Below are positions 11,995-22,762 of a stretch of DNA of 64,000 nucleotides, one piece after another (position 1 is the first letter of the stretch; each line of letters begins with the position of its first letter). The notes beneath the pieces are model-generated. The model worked only from the letters and a program-made list of their open reading frames with translations. It was not told the DNA's origin and searched no databases. The DNA comes from Panagrolaimus kolymaensis (Eukaryota > Nematoda > Chromadorea > Rhabditida > Panagrolaimidae), in the NCBI GenBank assembly GCA_028622995.1, contig JAJQJQ010000014.1, positions 124,001-188,000 on the forward strand. Direction: 5' to 3'. The translations under genes were made by a program, and so were the position numbers.

Positions 11995-13292
11995 AATCAT
12001 TCATAGATGTTAAGTAACATATAAGAATTGTTGTTGTACATAAAATATATGTAAATTTTCTTGTTTTTGTCTTTTTTGTTTTAAACTTTGAAAAAGTTAT
12101 TTGTAAATACAATTAATTACTGTAAATAAACAATATTTCCTAAAAAAAACCCTGAAGCTTTTCATAAAAAACATAAGAAAGCAAAGTAAAAAAATTAAAT
12201 CCAAGTCAAACATTTTTCCAACACCAATAACAACTTTTGTTTTGTATGTAAAAGTGAAGTTGAAGGAATGTTTATTTTTTCCAGCAATTATTAATCATGT
12301 TTATCAATGGAATAAGAAAATTAAGAAAATTTTTAACTCCAATTATTCAATTGTTTGTTGTTGAAGTTTCGTTCCATTCAGTAAAGACATTTAATTTTTT
12401 ATTGATAAAAATGCTTTCAAAACGATCACTAAAATCTGAATAAAAAAAATAGTTATTCGTTCACAAACTAATTTCGATTTTTTAGTTTAAAAGTTCAACT
12501 AATAAAGAAAGCGTTGTTTTTAAAAGCAATTTTCTTTTTCTTTTGCTTGCAATTACATATATTTACTTTCTTTTTTTCTCACAAAGAAAGAATGAAAAAA
12601 GAAAAGTTGTTGTCAATAACTAACTAACGTTTCATTTGCAGCAATTTTGTTATGTTATAAATATTATATATTTTTTAATATTATTTTTACGTGTAAAAAA
12701 GCTGAGTACTAAAAGTTCGTTACTTTTAAAATGTCTTTAATAATTAATTAACCTTTTCTGTCTCTCTTTACTATTCTCTTCTTAAATTGTTTTGACATTT
12801 GTGTTGAAAAAAAAATGGTTAAACTTTCGTAGTTTGCAAGAAAATACGCGAAGGTTCTTCTAAGTACAAAAAATTAGCTTTAATTATCAAATGTTTATTC
12901 AAACTTTTTTTTTTAAATGGAACATAGCTTAAAGAATCTCATAGACGCGCATAGATAATTTTTTTTAAAAATTTCAAATCAATTATGGAAGACGAAAGAG
13001 GAGCATCAGTTTTGAAAGAAACCAGATTATTTCAAGGATGAATCGAAAGAAATCTTATTTTGTGTGATTGAGGAACAGCAGAGAGAAGAAAAAAAAACTT
13101 GTTTGATTTTCTCGTTGGTTAAGTTTGGATATGCGCATGTGTGCGTGTGTTAGTTACATTATTCCATCCATCATACTTTTTTTTTAATATTAAACTTTTA
13201 CGTTCCTATGCGCAACTTTTTTTTCTTATTCGATTAAAACCAATTATTGCGGCAGCAACTATCTTTTTTTCCTTTGTTATAAAATAAATATA
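11995..13292. other. Intergenic, nothing recognised
   Basis: About 1.3 kb of AT-rich DNA between the saposin-like and kelch genes. It includes a polyadenylation-like AATAAA soon after the saposin stop and a short TG/CG-rich patch near 13130-13150. No coding signal. Confidence 0.45.
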
Positions 13293-15820
13293 ATGAATGT
13301 CCGAGGCAACATCGGCAACAGCAGCGACGAAAGAAGAAACATAACTTTAAATAATCATCATCATCAACGAGTTACTACACAAAAACGTGATATATTATTT
13401 TTTGGACATCATTATTTTTTTGATGCTCAAATTGTTGATCATTTTATTCATTTACCTTGTAACAACTATCGAGAAGGACAAGAAGGGTGTATCCTACAAA
13501 ATATAATTATATATTGGGTTCTTTTTGTTTCATCTTATTTCATTTTATATTTTGAGTGGGTGATACGGGAATTAAGTTTCATCCATATTTTATTCTGTCT
13601 TATTTTAAAATTTATTCAAATTATTATGAGGTCTTTCTCAGAGTTATTATTTCCAATGTACTTTAGATATTTAAAAAAATCAAAAATTTCGACTTTTATT
13701 TCCTTTCGACGTCGCAAACGTCGTTCATCCGGTATGAGACGAGGTGGAAGTGAATATAAAATAGTTTCAACAAAACTTGGTGGAAGGGTTAGTTATTATT
13801 TTTGTTTTTCTTTTCAGCTTTCGAAATTTCTTTCCCTTTTTTGTTTTTTTTGAAATTAGTGATTTTTAAAAATTTGATTTATAGGTTTACGTTGATATTG
13901 ACAATACCATGCCTCGAATTGAAAGATCACATCCTGATGATCTAGTTGGTGAACCTCGATGTGATTGTTGTAAGCAAACTTTAAGAATCTAAATTCCAAG
14001 AATATATAAACTTTTCCCCAACTTTTAGGTCCTCCAGCTATGAGTGGGCATCGAATGGTTATTGTTGGTGATTATGCTTATGTGTAAGTAATTTAATATT
14101 TAAAGGCAAAAAAAACAAGAAAAAAATTTTCAGTTATGGAGGCTTATGTGAGAGGCGAGAAAATTCTGGATTTAATACTTCCACGGATCTTTGGAGACTT
14201 TGCCTTGTAAATAATACATGGAAAAGAATTCCACTTAAAGAAGAAGTATATTATTTTTCACCCGTTTCTTATGCTTGTAAGACAAATTTCAATTTCTTTT
14301 TGGCTATTTAAGATTTTTTAATTTCCAGGGATTGCAACCCGAAAATGGGGATTATTAACTTTTGGTGGAACAGGTTATCCATTTGGTGCATCAGTAAGTG
14401 AAAAATTATGTCATCTCACAATAAAAAATACTCAAAATGGAATAGAATATAATATTGCCCCATTATTATCTTTTGGAAAAGGACCTCCAGGAACTTATGG
14501 TAATTTTTCTAAAATATGCCAATTTTAAATTCTAAAATAAATCATTCATTTAGGTGGAGCTCTAGTGGCTGATGAAGCTCATGATTGTGTTTATTATATT
14601 GGTGGCACAGATGGACATTTATATTATTCTGATGTTTATCGAGGTGATATCCTTCCATTTGGGGAAACATTGAAAGTTGATTGGACTCTTTTAACGGTAA
14701 ACTATTTGCACCCAAACTTTTAAGTTTCTTTTTACCGCAATTTTATGTAGTGTTTGCTCCTTTCTTACTTTTATGGAACCTGTTTTTTTAACTTTTAGTT
14801 TAATAAAAAAAGCGACAAATTTTTAAAAACAAAATAATAAAGGTTAATTTTTTTAGTCACGTTGCATACCCATTTCTGGTCGATATCGACATGAAGTAGT
14901 CCTTCATGATAATAAATTACTCATTTTTGGTGGCGGTAATATTGATATTTTATATTCGGTAAATAAGGTAAATAAAACAGTGTTAAAGAAAACTAAAAAT
15001 AAATTTTGCTTTATTTGGTTTTTAGATAACTTATTTTGACCTTAAAGATAATGTTTTTGGTGTAATTACAACTCAACCAGATGACAAAAATGGATTTCCT
15101 CCAGATCGAGATTGCTTTTCTCTGGTTCGATATGAAGATATTATTTATTGCATGGGTGGACGAGTAAGGATATTGTTATGAAAAATATTTATAAGCAAAC
15201 CATAATTTAAAATTTCAGGCTTCTCCTGATGGCAAAAATCTTCTTGATGATATTTGGTGTTTAAATTTAAAAACTTTTACATGGAATAAAAATTCCATGA
15301 ATTTATCCTTTCGTACCGCGTTTCAAGCTAGCGCAGTGAATGAAGTAAGTAGCTTTTTTTAATTATTATCTAACAATTAAAAAGCTATTTTTGGAAGAAA
15401 ATAAAATCCATTCAAACCGGGTTTTTTTAAATTTATCAAAGTCTTTTTCTTTGCAAAATGCAGGAAACTCGTTTTTATCAAATCATACATTGTTTCAAAC
15501 TTATTTTTTTGCGTCATTTTATGATGCGATTTTAAACTTGATTTATCTTTTTAACGTTTTTTTTATAGAATGGTCGAGTATATATTTTTGGTGGTCATCG
15601 CGGAACTTTTTCTTCTCAACCCATTCATATTGGAAGAACGAATATGGTTCAATCATTTCTTGCTTCCCCATCTTCGCTAAAATCAATTTGTCAAAGATTT
15701 ATTGCACAAACATACAAAAAAGGAATAAATTTGAGCGATAAAGCAATTAATTCACACAGAATATTTGTAAAAGAAGTCCTTCCACATTATACTGCAACAG
15801 CAGCAATTTCGTCCAAATAA
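13293..15820 (+). CDS. KLHDC10: Kelch-repeat protein, KLHDC10-like
   Basis: Ten exons join in frame: 13293-13787, 13885-13969, 14029-14083, 14134-14276, 14329-14499, 14554-14696, 14857-14967, 15026-15163, 15219-15344 and 15569-15820, up to 572 residues. Six kelch blades are visible: YVYGGLCERR, LLTFGGTGYPFG, VYYIGGTDGHLYYSD, LLIFGGGNIDILYSVNKI, IIYCMGGRASPDG and VYIFGGHRG. Order and linkers (GGTGxPFG, GRYRHE, SxNKI) match the KLHDC10 family, in which the propeller recognises substrates and a C-terminal helix recruits Cullin-2 ligase. The first exon is uncertain. It encodes a hydrophobic stretch (about residues 68-120) not expected in this family, so part of 13293-13700 may be an intron or 5' UTR. 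Coding starts with confidence near the basic RRRKRRSS segment. Confidence 0.85.
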
Positions 15821-18800
15821 AATATTAATCAATAATTTTTTAAGTTTGGTGAATTTAAAGGCTTTCAATAATGTTTGTAAATTTAATGGGTGTTTTACGG
15901 GTGTTATTTGTTAATGAAATTAATTTTTTCATTAGTTTTAATAAATTAAAAATCTCTATCAAGCCTGCCTAGTTTTCATGAGATTACCGTTTCAAAATAA
16001 AAGTTAAAGCTTTGCTAAAAGAAAGAAATAAATAAAATTAAAGAATTCATTGCTCGTGAGTTTTTTTTTTTGGCAAGCCCCCATTCGTTAATGCAAAAAA
16101 TATTTTTGTTTAGCTTTTTTTCTTTTGAAAGTTGACTAATCAATTAATTTTTAAATAAACTTCGTCATGGCTAATCAAGCGTCAAAAAAGTGATTCTTTT
16201 AAAGTCTTTGTTTTAAATTTATTTATTAGTGAGAACCAATTTTTTTTATCATAAAAATCCGTATTATGTTTATGTATTTTGCTGGATGTAAAGTTTCATA
16301 AAAATTTCAAAAATCGCTTCTTGCATATCTTTGAAAACCTATCATGCGGAAATTTACCCGCTAGCTTTTCTTGGAGAACCGATCATGCCCTTATGTAAAT
16401 TTCGCTATTGTGCTTCTTCTTATCCCAATACACCGTAACTCTTAAATAAACACTGCAATTTCAATCAAAGTATTTTTCCTAAATTTTTCTAACAAACAAA
16501 AAAACATTGATCATCTTTTTTTTTGAAACACAGGTATTTATGTAAAAAACATAAAAAGGAATCAATTTCAAAGAGATCAAAAACATCAAAGCGTTTGTAG
16601 TTGTTCTCTCCAAAATAACACAGCATGGATTTCAAATTTCAATAGTTTTTACATACTCATGATGCTGGAAATGCCGCTCAATTGCTTACTTATTTGTTTT
16701 CTTTTACCTTTGAAAAACAACTTTCAGTGATATTTGCTGCTTGTCATCATCATTAGAGGGAGTTAAAGGATGACGACAACTGTTTAGTTTCTTTAATCTT
16801 TTTTTTTTTGCAGAAAATGAAAACAAAAATAAAACTAAATTAAATTTGTTTAAAGTAGTTTTTTATCTTTTCTCCTTTGTTGTGCCATCCTTCAAATTTT
16901 TCTTTTTGCTTGTTTCTTTAAAAGTTTACGAAACCATTGTTTTTTTTTCGTTACTTGCTTACTTTTTTTGTTGTTGATTTTTGTTTCTTTTGAGAGTTTT
17001 TGAAGGCGGTGTCTTTTTCGATGCAAAAAAAAGATTTTTTGTTGTTGTCGTCTATGAACTTGGATATAAATAGATAAAAAAGAAAAGTAAAAAAAAGTGA
17101 ATGCAACTCTTGATTAAGCTTTTCTTTGTTTTCGTTGTTTTCTAATTGCTTCCATCAAATTTTTTAAAATTTAAATGAAGGCTAATTTCTAATTTAGTGC
17201 GTTTTTGATCAAACTTTCTTATTTATCTAATCGGAAATAATTTAGAGACTAATAAAGGATTAAGGCTACGATAATCAAACAAAAAATTTTCAGTTGTTTA
17301 TTTTTAACTTTTTGTAGGAGACTGGACTAAATTCCGGCCATCTTGAGATTAGCCCATATTTAGATATTACGGTAGCTTTTTTGGGCCTTTAAAAATTTGT
17401 TGTCCTCTTAAATTTCTTGAAGTTCTTTAAAAAAAATTTTCTTATAAGTTTTTACACAAAATTAAATAATTTAATCCCAAAATAAATGAAACATGAAAAA
17501 AAAATTTAATTTAAACGCGAACAATATTTTGGATTAAATTAACTATCAAAAATGGTACTTGTTTTCTCATTTCATGTGAAAAGCTATTTTGTGATTGAAA
17601 AACAAACCAAAAATTAAAAAAAAAGACATCAAAAAAGTTTTTAATATAAAAAATCTTTTGACATCTTACATGCTGCTTCTTCATTTATGACTGCATTCAT
17701 CCGTCCATCAATTTGTTGTGTTTATGTCGTTTCTTTGTCACCATTTTTGAAACTCTTACTTCTAAAAAAAATTCAAGCAACAACAAATAAAACATTTCAA
17801 GGAAGAGATTGGCATGTTTGTTTATTAAAAGCTTCAAGTGGTTTTCAATAATTATTTTTAGGGAATGTTCTTTTATTTTTCTTTAGTTTTTTGCATCCAA
17901 AATTTTTATGAACTTTAAAAAAAAGTTGGTTTATAAAATAAAGAACGATGACAGCATCCTCCCTAAAATGCTGCAAAAAAGGGCTTTGACCAACTTCGGC
18001 TTACTTTTTTCTTAAACTTATTTACGAACTTTTTTTTATTGTTATTGCGCTTTTAGAAAACATTCATTCAAGCAAAAAAAATAAATAAATAAAATTTATT
18101 CGTTCAGTTATTTTTCTTTTTCTTTGATAAAAAATTTATTTTCCGGAAAAAATGCTTTCCATAAAGTTCGAGGAGGTTTTATATTTTTCATGAGGTTTCT
18201 TCACGTCATACGTTTTTTTTATAAATCAGAAAATTATGTAAATCCAAAAATCGTGGTTACAACAAACAAAATTTATTATTTAGAAAAAATAAAAACGATT
18301 TAATTTCAGTGATGCTCGAAATTTCTGACGGCAAATAAACAAAAAAAAAATTTTGTTGTTGTAGATTATGTAATTTTGGAGGTTGTTATGTTGGAGGTTT
18401 AAAAGCGCTTCCTCACGAACATTTATTTTTTGATAAGTTTAAAGTTTTAGAATTTCTATTATCGGTATTGCTTTACCAAAAAAATTTTTGTCTTCCTTAA
18501 TAATGCAATAAAGGCCTTATCTTTCTCAAAATGTCTTCTGATTGAGCAACAACAACAAAGAAAATTTATCGTTGTTGAAAGCGATCATCTCATACATGGC
18601 TTTGTATTTGTTGAAGTCTCATAAAACTGAATGAATTTTTTCTTCTAACCTTGCCCCATAGCTTACTAATAGCTCTTGGTTTAGAATAAAAATAAGCCAT
18701 AGCTAACTTTTCAATGGTTGTAATCCCCTTCCAACCAATAGAAATAATTTTTAATTGTGTTAATGCATTTTTTTCTTAATCGTGTGTTTGAAATCAAAGA

Positions 18801-18907
18801 TGTCCTTCATCGTTTTGATTATTTTACAAACTAAAGATGTAAATAAGTCGTTCTCAATTTTCAGAAATAAATAAATTTCCTATTCACATTTACAAACAAA
18901 AAAAAAT
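15821..18907. other. 3.1-kb intergenic stretch with one GC-richer island
   Basis: Mostly A/T runs. At about 16316-16440 there is a short island of more balanced composition with two copies of a 20-bp repeat (16328-16347 and 16369-16388) and a stop-free frame; this is reported as a finding. The right end has TTTTCAG at 18858-18864, about 43 nt upstream of the next gene's ATG, which could be a leader or 5' UTR splice acceptor. Confidence 0.45.
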
Positions 18908-19828
18908 ATGGATTCAAAATTTGTTTACATTGAATCAGTTGATAAGTATCAAGAACAAGCATACCAAGCTCGAAAAGAACTTCGTAATTCTGGTATCCTT
19001 CATGATTTAGCTGAAGGTGCTAAAGAAATAGCGATAGATATTAAAGAAGGAGCAAAGGATATTAAACATGGCATTCAAGATACAGCAAAAGAATTTAAAG
19101 AAGACATTAAAGAAGGAACTAAAGAAATTCGTGAACAAGCTAAAGATGTTGTAGATAAAATTGCTCACGTTCTTCCAAGAAAATCGAGTAAACAAATTGA
19201 AGATATTCCACCTCTTGAAAGTTTAACAACTTTATCTTCAACAACAACTAATTCTTCTTCTTCATCATCAGCAGCTTCATCCGAAAATGAATTAAACGAT
19301 CATGAAATTAAAGCCAATGCTTTGCGAGAAAAAGGTAAAGCAGCTTTGGAAAAAAATGCACAAGAATTTGATGAAGCTGAAAAGGCACAAGAACAAGCTA
19401 AAGCTATGGCTGAAATGGCTAATGCTAAAACCGCTGAAGCTTTAAAGAATCAACAACGTGGACAAGAATATCTTGCTGAAGCTGGTAAGAAAGTTAAATA
19501 AATGACCCTCAATAAAAATAATTAATAGCTACTTTTATGAAATTTACGATTAAAGCTATTTATCACACTGCAATCACCTTTATTAGTCGCAATAATGAAA
19601 GCCAGGATAAATAAACAAATTATGACAATTTCAGGTGCTGAAATGATTGAAGCCGGAGCTGAACTTCAACGTGAAGCAACTGCAAATCAGAAGGATGCTC
19701 CTTATAATGTCCATAAAGAAGGAGAAATTCGTCAAACAACATGCATTGCCAGCGCTGGACAAGAAGCAGCAGAAAAGTCTCATGAAATAGCAACCGTTCG
19801 ACAAGTTGAACATACACCAGCACAATAA
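18908..19828 (+). CDS. LEA-like amphipathic helical protein with tandem 11-mers
   Basis: Two exons: 18908-19484 and 19635-19828. The donor at 19485 (GCTG then GTAAGA) and acceptor ATTTCAG at 19634 restore one frame, giving 256 residues. Without this splice the frame stops at 19501. Residues 35-89 form five 11-residue repeats: [44 protein letters not shown] and [11 protein letters not shown]. This is the periodicity of group 3 LEA proteins. A Ser/Thr-rich linker (about 100-125) leads to an Ala/Glu/Lys/Gln-rich helical tail continuing across the splice. There is no signal peptide, and a single Cys near the end. LEA-like proteins protect proteins and membranes during drying; that role here is inferred from pattern, not from a recognised orthologue. 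Confidence 0.75.
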
Positions 19829-20159
19829 CATCAACGACCTTTTAATCCATCTCTAACTCCTATCAAAGTAACCCATTAACCCCTAATATGATATTACAGT
19901 GCAATTCATTAATCCTCATATTGCTTAAATTTTGTAGCATAAATATGTATGTGTGTAAATAGTTTTGAAAGAATCAATCAACGATCATTAAAAATAAGTT
20001 TATTTATCATAGAAAAAGCGTAAATAAAAAGTTTAAACAATTCACAAGAAAATACAATTAAAACGCAAACAAAAAAGATCAAAAACAAAACAAAGATTTC
20101 AGAGATCAGCAGATCATATCATAACATCATTTCATTCCATTAACCAAAGCGTAATGAGA
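19829..20159. other. Convergent 3' ends
   Basis: 331 bp between the stop codons of the LEA-like gene (plus) and LSM5 (minus). It should hold both 3' UTRs. No other element recognised. Confidence 0.5.
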
Positions 20160-20553
20160 TCAAATTTGTGGACCTTCACCACCTGGAACAAGCATCGTAA
20201 TGTGATTTCCATTGAGCAATATTTGATCAAGTTTCGTAACACGTTTGCCTTCGGGTGTTGTTTCATATTCAGTGACGTCTTCCAGAACCATGTTGACGAA
20301 ATCATCAAATCCAACGAGAGTGCCAACAATTTCACGTTCGCCTGTAAAAATGAGTGATAAGTTCCATCAAAAAGGGAGATAAACAAACAAACACATACTC
20401 TTAAGGATTACGTGAATCTTAGAGCCAATACACTTATCCCTGAAAAAAGGTATATGTAGTCGAAGGAAAACAAAAACAAGATAAAAAGACTCACACGAGT
20501 TCGAGCGGCATCAAAGTTGAAGGATTAACAGCTGTTGACGCGGTTGTTGCCAT
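20160..20553 (-). CDS. LSM5: U6 snRNA-associated Sm-like protein LSm5
   Basis: Exons 20495-20553, 20399-20439 and 20160-20341 give 93 residues, close to the usual length of about 91. The Sm1 motif is present as [13 protein letters not shown] and Sm2 as [13 protein letters not shown]. The N-terminal helix [19 protein letters not shown] is typical of LSm5. LSm5 is one of seven subunits in the LSm2-8 ring, which binds the U6 snRNA 3' end in the spliceosome, and in the LSm1-7 ring of mRNA decay. The gene starts 226 bp downstream of the PSMB5 stop on the same strand and has an acceptor-like TTTTTTCAG 15 nt before its ATG. It is therefore a good candidate for the downstream member of a trans-spliced operon. 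Identification is firm. Confidence 0.95.
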
Positions 20554-20568
20554 TTTGTTGTCTGTCTA

Positions 20569-20570
20569 CT
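20569..20570 (-). promoter_or_regulatory. Probable trans-splice acceptor of LSM5
   Basis: On the minus strand the sequence reads TTTTTTCAG, with the AG at 20570-20569, 15 nt before the LSM5 ATG. No upstream exon is needed for the ORF and the preceding gene ends about 200 bp away. A spliced-leader acceptor is the simplest reading. Confidence 0.5.
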
Positions 20571-20778
20571 GAAAAAATTGACGAAATGATTGGTCCTAAC
20601 TTTATCAAATGGGAAAAATATACAAACAAAAGTGGAAAGCCTTTAATAAAATTCTTCTCTTCACACAAAAAAGTTAATTTACACATTTATTTAAACCTTG
20701 AAGACAATAGACAATAAGAAAATAAGTTATCAAACAAGAAATAAAAATATTGAAAAACCGGAGACAATGTAAAACTTC

Positions 20779-21851
20779 TTATTCATCATTTGATGGCTGA
20801 TATCCAACATCACGACCAAGTTCATTAGCAAATTCATAGTAAAGTTCATTAACGTCAAGAGGAGGGTAACGAGTTTTGCCCTTAGGAGTTATGTGACAAA
20901 CTAAAAATTAAGCAATCATTAACTGTTTAAGGTTGTGATCAATCAAACTTACCATTGCAATTACCACCAGAGCCAGAATCACGGAAAGTAGCGAGCATAA
21001 TAGCACGACGACCAAGTTTGAGAGCTTCTTCATCTGTCATCTTTTCTTTATAATGAGTATCAAGAACACCATAAGCATTGAGAGAACCAGAACCAATCGA
21101 GCAAGTACGAAGTTGAAGCCGAGTGCCATCATCACCAATTTGGAAAATAGCTGGTCCTTTCTTATCATAACCACAAATCATTGAACCAACAGAGAGACCA
21201 CGATTACGATAACCATAAAGTTGATTCGCAAAGTACTTTGATGCAGCACTGACGGTAATTTCAGATTTTTCACGTAGTTCGAAGAGGCTAAAATATAACA
21301 ATGTAATAAAGAAGAGAATGTTAGCGTTTTTGAAATCCCTCACTTGCAATACATAGCAACGACACGACACCAGAATTGACAATCAGCAGCACCACCAGCC
21401 ATCGTAGATACCATGCGATCACTGATATCAAGGATTTTCATGACACTTTTAGACGCTAAAAACAAGATCATAAGTTGAAGAATGAGAAGCTTTTAGAAGT
21501 AAACATACAGATATATTCACCGGATGATGCACGAGAGTCGACAGCAATAACGATTCCACCAAGATCATTTGGAGTTGCAGGTTCATAAACGAAGGCTAAG
21601 GTAGTTGTACCTTTTGCAAAATGCATGCCTCGTGTTTTAGAAGTTGGACCAAAATGTGACGTAACGAATGCTTTTGCCTAAAAAATAATCAACGTTTAGA
21701 AGGCATTGAAAACAAATAAAATTAAACTTACATCAATTCCAAGAGGAGGATGGACGAATTCAAATCCAGTTGGTTTGGGTTCAGCAATGCACATTTGCTT
21801 GAATTTTTCATGGCCTTCTTCATTATCCCGATGATATTTGGAGCCTAACAT
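20779..21851 (-). CDS. PSMB5: 20S proteasome subunit beta type-5
   Basis: Five exons (21732-21851, 21509-21677, 21344-21455, 20953-21287, 20779-20900) give 285 residues. A propeptide ends at the GTTTLAF motif, whose first Thr after Gly becomes the catalytic Thr1 after self-cleavage. The catalytic partners are visible in AVDSRASSGEYI (Asp17 equivalent) and SSKSVMKI (Lys33 equivalent), and GSGSLNAYGVLD and RDSGSGG are also conserved. Beta-5 carries the chymotrypsin-like activity of the proteasome core. About seven extra residues (EPATPND) lie between TTTLAF and the Asp17 segment, compared with the usual K-F-R-H-G turn. I believe this insert also occurs in other nematodes. It is followed by LSM5 on the same strand. 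Confidence 0.95.
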
Positions 21852-21860
21852 GATGGATAT

Positions 21861-21862
21861 CT
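21861..21862 (-). promoter_or_regulatory. Splice acceptor just upstream of PSMB5 start
   Basis: The minus strand reads CTTTTTACAG with the AG at 21862-21861, 9 nt before the ATG. It fits a spliced-leader site for the first gene of an operon, but a 5' UTR cis-intron would look the same. Confidence 0.45.
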
Positions 21863-22762
21863 GTAAAAAGGATACACGAATGAATAAATGTTCAACAAAA
21901 AAGGGTTACTCGAAAATGAAGGCGAAAAAAATGGGAGAATGAAAGCAAGAAATTTTTTTGATGACTTTTTTCTTTCAAACTTCGTTGAAGAAAAAAAATG
22001 ATGATGATGTTGATGTTGAGGTTCATAATGCCAAAGATCTCGTTAAAATAGCGGACTTTCAAAAACTTTATCATCGATGAAAAATGTTTGCAACTAACTT
22101 TTCAATAAACTTCAAAGTAACTAAATTTGATGAAAATGGACGCGCATCATTCATTATGTATTTACGTTGCTGCAATTTTTAAAGGATAATATTTCTCATA
22201 GCAACAACATAAACACTTTTTTGATAATAGCTTTCCTTCTTCATTGAAGGTTAGAAACACATTTTACTTAGAAAATTATTATTCATGCGCAAATGCATGG
22301 ATGTTGCTCTCATTGTATATACATATTGGAGCTTCTTTTAGCATCACAAAGTTTTCATGGTGAACAATAAAAACTATAAAAAAGGGTGAATTTAGTAAAC
22401 TCTAAAATAAAAATCTTTGTTTTCTATGAATAATTTTACCAAGAAAATAAACCTTTGAAAGCTTCAAAAAAAAAATGATGAAGAAGGACGGAAAATCGTG
22501 TGTGCTTCCATTTTATTTGGGTTGATTGATTAGCTAGCTTTATGTTTACAACTTACTGGGAAAATACTATCGATGAAAATCAAAATCCTTTAGCTTTCCA
22601 TTTTTTTATATTAATGCTGAAGTTTTTGTTTGTCGTTTATTTATCTTTTGCATTGCATAAAGAGTTTATAAAAAACATAAAATTGCATAATTTTTTCCCT
22701 TCACAACCTTTTTTGTTTGTTAATTAACAACCCAACAAAAAATAAATAATATTACATATAAA
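21863..22762. other. Intergenic between COG1 and PSMB5
   Basis: 900 bp of AT-rich sequence holding the COG1 3' UTR and PSMB5 upstream DNA. No ORF with coding character. A small ORF overlapping 21892-22074 is T-rich and probably spurious. Confidence 0.45.

Noticed and set aside
19595..19828. Separate short gene downstream of the LEA-like ORF
   Set aside because: A strong donor and acceptor join it in frame to 18908-19484, and composition continues smoothly, so it is the second exon.
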